Assembly: GCF_012927185.1 (NCBI RefSeq)
Contig: NZ_JABBGB010000002.1
Location: 1,860,001 to 1,924,000 of the forward strand
Direction of reading: 5' to 3'
Source: Pseudoflavitalea sp. G-6-1-2
GTDB lineage: Bacteria > Bacteroidota > Bacteroidia > Chitinophagales > Chitinophagaceae
Length of the DNA: 64,000 nucleotides
The translations under genes were made by a program, and so were the position numbers. Under the pieces are notes generated by a model. It saw only the letters and a list, made by a program, of their open reading frames with translations. It did not search any database and was not told the DNA's origin. Shown piece after piece: positions 60,075 to 64,000 of the stretch. The first letter of the stretch is position 1. Every line of letters begins with the position of its first letter.

Positions 60075-63000
60075 ATGTTAGAAAAGTTTATCCGAAGACC
60101 GGTGTTATCGCTCGTGATCTCACTGGTGATCACTTTATTGGGTGTGCTGGCATTGTATACGCTGCCTGTAACACAGTTTCCAGATATTGTTCCTCCATCT
60201 GTTGTGGTAACCGCCAGCTACAATGGTGCGAATGCCGAAGTGTGTACCAAGGCAGTGGCCATTCCGCTGGAACGCGCTATCAACGGGGTTCCTGGCATGA
60301 CGTACATGAGTTCCGTCAGTAGCAACAACGGTGTTACCCTCATACAGGTGAATTTCAAAGTAGGCACCGATCCCGACCAGGCAGCAGTGAACGTACAGAA
60401 CCGTGTTACCACTGTACTCGACGAATTGCCTGAGGAAGTGATCAAGGCAGGTGTTACAGCAGAGAAAGAAGTGAACAGCATGCTGCTTTATCTCAATCTT
60501 ATGAGCCACGACAGCACGCATGATGAAGAGTTCATTTACAATTTCACCGACATCAATATTCTGCAGGAACTCAAACGCATCGATGGTGTTGGATTGGTAG
60601 ACATCATGGGTACGCGTGATTATTCCATGCGCGTTTGGCTGAAACCCGACAAACTCCTCGCCTACAATATTTCGACCGATGAAATCATTACGGGTCTCCG
60701 TCAACAAAACATTGAAGCAGCACCTGGCGTGACGGGAGAGAATTCCGGTAAAGACAAACTGGCCAAACAATACGTACTCAAGTACACGGGAAAATTCAAT
60801 ACACCCGAACAGTTCGGCAATGTAGTGTTGAGAGCGGATGATAATGGTTCCGTGCTTCGTCTGAAAGATCTTGCCGACATAGAGTTTGGGACGGTGAGTT
60901 ACGATATGGCATCCAAAACGGATGGCAAACCATCGGCCAGTATCATGATCAAGCAACGGCCAGGATCCAATGCCAGTGAGGTGATTGCGAAGATCAAAGA
61001 AAAGATGGCAGAGCTGGAAGAATCCAGTTTTCCTCCCGGCATGGTGTACAACTATGCATATGATGTAAGCCGCTTTCTCGATGCGAGCATGGAAAAAGTG
61101 TTGCATACACTGCTCGAAGCATTCATACTGGTATTCATTGTGGTGTTCATTTTTTTGCAGGATTTCCGTTCAACGCTCATCCCTGCACTGGCAGTGCCGG
61201 TGGCCCTGATCGGCACACTGGCCTTTATGCAGATGCTGGGTTTTTCCATCAATATACTTACGCTGTTTGCATTGGTACTTGCCATCGGTATTGTGGTAGA
61301 TAATGCCATTGTGGTGGTGGAAGCCGTGCATGTGAAAATGCACCAGGAGCATCTTCCCGCCATGGAAGCCACCATTGCCGCCATGAAAGATATCGGCGGA
61401 GCAGTAGTGGCCATCACACTCGTAATGTCTGCGGTGTTTGTACCCGTTGCATTTCTGAGCGGTCCGGTGGGTGTGTTCTATCGTCAGTTCTCACTTACGC
61501 TTGCATTTGCCATTGTGATATCGGGCATCAATGCATTAACGCTTACACCCGCCTTGTGTGCGTTGTTGCTGAAACATCCCACAAAAGGCGCAAAGAAAAG
61601 TCTGCTGCAAAGATTCTATGCGCTGTTCAACAAAAACTACGACAAGGCAGAATACCGATTCGGAAAAGTGGTGCAGAAAATTGCAGGAAGAAGAGTGATC
61701 ACAGTAGCGATGCTCGCTGTATTCTTTGTGGCTATCTGGGGAAGCAGCGCCATACTTCCCACAGGATTTATTCCACAGGAAGATCAGTGCATGGTGTATG
61801 TGAATGTAACTACTCCTCCGGGTTCAACCGTTGAACGAACCGAAGATGTTTTGAACGAAGTGCAGCGCAGTTTACAGCCTGTGAAGAATGTAGAGAACAT
61901 CAGCACACTCGCGGGATACAGTCTCATGAGCGATATTTCCGGAGCATCCTATGGCATGGCAATGATCAATCTCACTGAATGGAAAAACAGAAAAGAAAGC
62001 ATTGCTGAGCTGATCAAAACCTTCAAAGAAAAAACAAAACATATCTCCGATGCTGTGGTTGAATTCTTTGAACCGCCCACTGTACCTGGCTTTGGCAATG
62101 CAGGTGGTTTTGAACTGCGTCTGCTGAACAAGAACCGTAATGCAGACATGATGCAGATGGCGGGTGTATCGGAGAAGTTCCTCGGAACACTCAACGCACA
62201 TCAGGCTATTGACGGAGCCAGCTCCAGTTTCGACCCCAACTTTCCGCAGTATCTGCTGCATGTGGATCAGGAAATGGCAGCCAAGCAGGGCATCTCCATC
62301 GAAAATGCGATGAACACATTGCAGACCCTCGTTGGAAGTTACTATGCCACCAACTTCATCCGCTTCGATCAGATGTACAAAGTGATGTTGCAGGCATTGC
62401 CGCAATACAGGGCCAATCCCGAAGATGTATTGAATTTGTATGTGAAGAACAACAAAGGAGAGATGGTCCCTTATTCGAATTTCGTGAGAATGGAGAAGAT
62501 CTTCGGTCCGGAACAGATCACCCGATTCAATATGTACACGGCGGCAATGATCAATGGAAATTCCGCTGCGGGCTATTCGAGCGGACAAGCCATCGAAGCC
62601 ATCAAACAGGTAGCAGACTCTGCACTTCCGAAAGGATACCAGTTCGAATGGAGTGGCATGACGCGTGAGCAGATACAGAGCGGTAATGAAGCCATTTACA
62701 TTTTCCTGATCTGTCTGTTGTTCGTATATCTCGTGCTGGCAGCGCAATATGAAAGTTTTCTGTTGCCGCTGGCGGTGATCCTTTCATTACCCGCTGGCAT
62801 CGCAGGCGCCTACTTCTTTTTGCTGGTGACAGGATTGGAGAACAATATCTATGTGCAGGTGGCACTGATCATGCTCATCGGATTGCTCGGTAAGAATGCA
62901 ATCCTCGTAGTGGAGTATGCCATTCAGAAACGCGATGCAGGTTATGGCATTCTCGCTGCTGCAAAAGAAGGAGCCGTGAGCAGACTTCGTCCGATTCTGA

Positions 63001-63197
63001 TGACCTCCTTCGCATTCATCGCGGGACTGATACCGCTCTGTATCGCAACAGGCGCGGGCGCTATGGGCAACCGCAGTATCGGCGTAGCTTCTGCCGGAGG
63101 CATGTTCCTCGGAACGATGGCCGGCATATTTCTGGTACCCGGACTCTTTGTGCTTTTCAGCAAAAGAATAGAAAAGAAACAGCAGGCAACTGCATAA
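60075..63197 (+). CDS. RND multidrug efflux permease (HAE1 family)
   Basis: 1040 residues, full-length AcrB-type permease with 12 membrane segments and two large periplasmic loops. The N-terminus MLEKFIRRPVLSLVISLVITLLGVLALYTLPVTQFPDI is standard. The TM4 relay reads LAIGIVVDNAIVVVEAVHVKM, with Asn in place of the second of the two aspartates usual in AcrB; this is seen in a Bacteroidota subgroup. The TM10 segment LIGLLGKNAILVVEYAIQKR keeps the conserved Lys. The operon order adaptor-permease-TolC is complete, and the TolC gene starts 15 bases downstream. Confidence 0.95.
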   Translation: MLEKFIRRPVLSLVISLVITLLGVLALYTLPVTQFPDIVPPSVVVTASYNGANAEVCTKAVAIPLERAINGVPGMTYMSSVSSNNGVTLIQVNFKVGTDPDQAAVNVQNRVTTVLDELPEEVIKAGVTAEKEVNSMLLYLNLMSHDSTHDEEFIYNFTDINILQELKRIDGVGLVDIMGTRDYSMRVWLKPDKLLAYNISTDEIITGLRQQNIEAAPGVTGENSGKDKLAKQYVLKYTGKFNTPEQFGNVVLRADDNGSVLRLKDLADIEFGTVSYDMASKTDGKPSASIMIKQRPGSNASEVIAKIKEKMAELEESSFPPGMVYNYAYDVSRFLDASMEKVLHTLLEAFILVFIVVFIFLQDFRSTLIPALAVPVALIGTLAFMQMLGFSINILTLFALVLAIGIVVDNAIVVVEAVHVKMHQEHLPAMEATIAAMKDIGGAVVAITLVMSAVFVPVAFLSGPVGVFYRQFSLTLAFAIVISGINALTLTPALCALLLKHPTKGAKKSLLQRFYALFNKNYDKAEYRFGKVVQKIAGRRVITVAMLAVFFVAIWGSSAILPTGFIPQEDQCMVYVNVTTPPGSTVERTEDVLNEVQRSLQPVKNVENISTLAGYSLMSDISGASYGMAMINLTEWKNRKESIAELIKTFKEKTKHISDAVVEFFEPPTVPGFGNAGGFELRLLNKNRNADMMQMAGVSEKFLGTLNAHQAIDGASSSFDPNFPQYLLHVDQEMAAKQGISIENAMNTLQTLVGSYYATNFIRFDQMYKVMLQALPQYRANPEDVLNLYVKNNKGEMVPYSNFVRMEKIFGPEQITRFNMYTAAMINGNSAAGYSSGQAIEAIKQVADSALPKGYQFEWSGMTREQIQSGNEAIYIFLICLLFVYLVLAAQYESFLLPLAVILSLPAGIAGAYFFLLVTGLENNIYVQVALIMLIGLLGKNAILVVEYAIQKRDAGYGILAAAKEGAVSRLRPILMTSFAFIAGLIPLCIATGAGAMGNRSIGVASAGGMFLGTMAGIFLVPGLFVLFSKRIEKKQQATA

Positions 63198-63212
63198 AAT
63201 CTATCAATCGCA

Positions 63213-64000
63213 ATGAACCATAGAAGCATTCTATTATTTCCGGTCTGTGCAATTATCTGCGCAGCCATCATCACAGGAACGGGTTGCCGCATTGCAAAAC
63301 CCGATCCCTTGCCGGCAGTGAAGCCATTGCCTGCAACATTTGCAGACAGCACTGCTTCGCAAAATGGCAGCCAGCTGATCTTCCGGGAACTCTTTCCTGA
63401 TCCTTACCTCAATGCATTGATCGATTCGGCATTGAAGAATAATACAGATCTGAGGATCTCTTTACAACGCATCATCACAGCACAGGCGAGGCTGACGAAC
63501 AGCAGGCAGGCACTGCTCCCGTCTGTAGATATCGGCGTGCGTGCAATGGCCGACAAGTACGGAGATTACACACTCAACGGTGTCGGGAATTTCGACACCA
63601 ACCTCTCCCCCAATATCAAAGAAGATCAGAAGATACCGCGTTATCCAACCACCGATATGTTAGCCGGACTGCAAAGCAGCTGGGAGATCGACCTATGGGG
63701 AAAATTAGGACATCTCAAAAAGTCCGCTGCTGCTGAATTGCAGGCGTACAAAGAAGCACAGCAGATGATAGTGACCAATCTCATTGCAACCATTGCAAAG
63801 GATTATTACAATCTGCTTCGGCTCGATGCGGAGTTGCAGATCATCAAAAGGAATATCGCATTGCAGGAAGAAGCAGTTGAAATAGTGAAAGTGCAGAAAC
63901 TTGGTGGCAGGGCAACAGAGCTTGCAGTGCAACAATTCAGGGCGCAATTGCTGAACACAAAAGCGATGGAATTTGCCGTGTTGCAGGAAAGACTGCAAAC
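63213..64000 (+). CDS. TolC family outer membrane lipoprotein (NodT type), truncated by window end
   Basis: The frame opens at ATG 63213 and is still open at base 64000 (262 codons visible). The signal ends in a lipobox ITGTGCRIAKPD (Cys29), marking a NodT-type lipidated TolC. The visible part contains the first OEP unit, with NNTDLRISLQRIITAQARL and LAGLQSSWEIDLWGKLGHLKK, the latter a very conserved segment of this family. It forms the outer-membrane exit duct for the adjacent RND permease and adaptor. The second OEP half lies beyond the window. Confidence 0.93.
   Translation, partial: MNHRSILLFPVCAIICAAIITGTGCRIAKPDPLPAVKPLPATFADSTASQNGSQLIFRELFPDPYLNALIDSALKNNTDLRISLQRIITAQARLTNSRQALLPSVDIGVRAMADKYGDYTLNGVGNFDTNLSPNIKEDQKIPRYPTTDMLAGLQSSWEIDLWGKLGHLKKSAAAELQAYKEAQQMIVTNLIATIAKDYYNLLRLDAELQIIKRNIALQEEAVEIVKVQKLGGRATELAVQQFRAQLLNTKAMEFAVLQERLQ

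Noticed and set aside
60135-61106. 323-residue minus-strand frame within the second RND permease gene
   Set aside because: It is antisense to a full-length conserved permease and has the Cys/His-rich composition of a shadow frame.

Overview
The window is bacterial chromosome from a member of the Bacteroidota, most likely the Chitinophagaceae or a close relative. The signs are TonB-dependent receptors with carboxypeptidase-regulatory N-termini, an ECF sigma/FecR pair, a type IX secretion C-terminal sorting domain, several fasciclin lipoproteins, a YwbE homologue, and -7 promoter elements of the form TAnnTTTG. No tRNA, rRNA, CRISPR array, insertion sequence or prophage was seen. About 49 protein genes fill the window, and both ends are cut inside a gene.

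Region 1 (1-9.6 kb) is mainly ion handling. It holds an Old Yellow Enzyme, a CLC-type fluoride/proton antiporter behind a recognisable fluoride riboswitch, a secreted protein of unknown function, a CPA1 Na+/H+ antiporter, a bestrophin, a universal-stress protein that overlaps it, and a two-component system. A helically phased TWAGA repeat array lies between the kinase gene and the stress-protein gene.

Region 2 (9.7-23.8 kb) is an efflux and detoxification block: two MFS pumps, a full RND tripartite pump (TolC, permease, adaptor), a small HMA-fold protein, a PaaE-like ferredoxin reductase, two tandem small AraC regulators with an N-terminal MVCDRC motif, and an MhqD/MhqO-like hydrolase and dioxygenase pair. 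Several of these units share an operator-like motif (TTACA, 13 bases, GATTTA). In the two best cases it sits exactly 22 bases from an identical TACTTTTG -7 element. This points to one co-regulated stress regulon.

Region 3 (23.8-37.6 kb) is mixed: a SWIM-SNF2 helicase, a five-repeat small secreted protein, an MFS/AraC divergent pair, a 1627-residue T9SS-secreted PHP-family metallohydrolase, a 242-bp array of 11-bp repeats, another AraC regulator and a secreted esterase.

Region 4 (37.6-53.6 kb, minus strand) is one apparent 10-gene operon: ECF sigma factor, FecR anti-sigma, STN-type TonB receptor, two large lipoproteins, four consecutive fasciclin lipoproteins and an Oar-like TonB receptor. 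No SusD gene is present.

Region 5 (53.7-64 kb, plus strand) holds a GNAT acetyltransferase, an outer-membrane beta-barrel protein, a Crp/Fnr regulator followed by a perfect 22-bp palindrome in front of a YiaA/B-type membrane protein, a small secreted protein, and a second RND efflux operon whose TolC gene runs off the end of the window.
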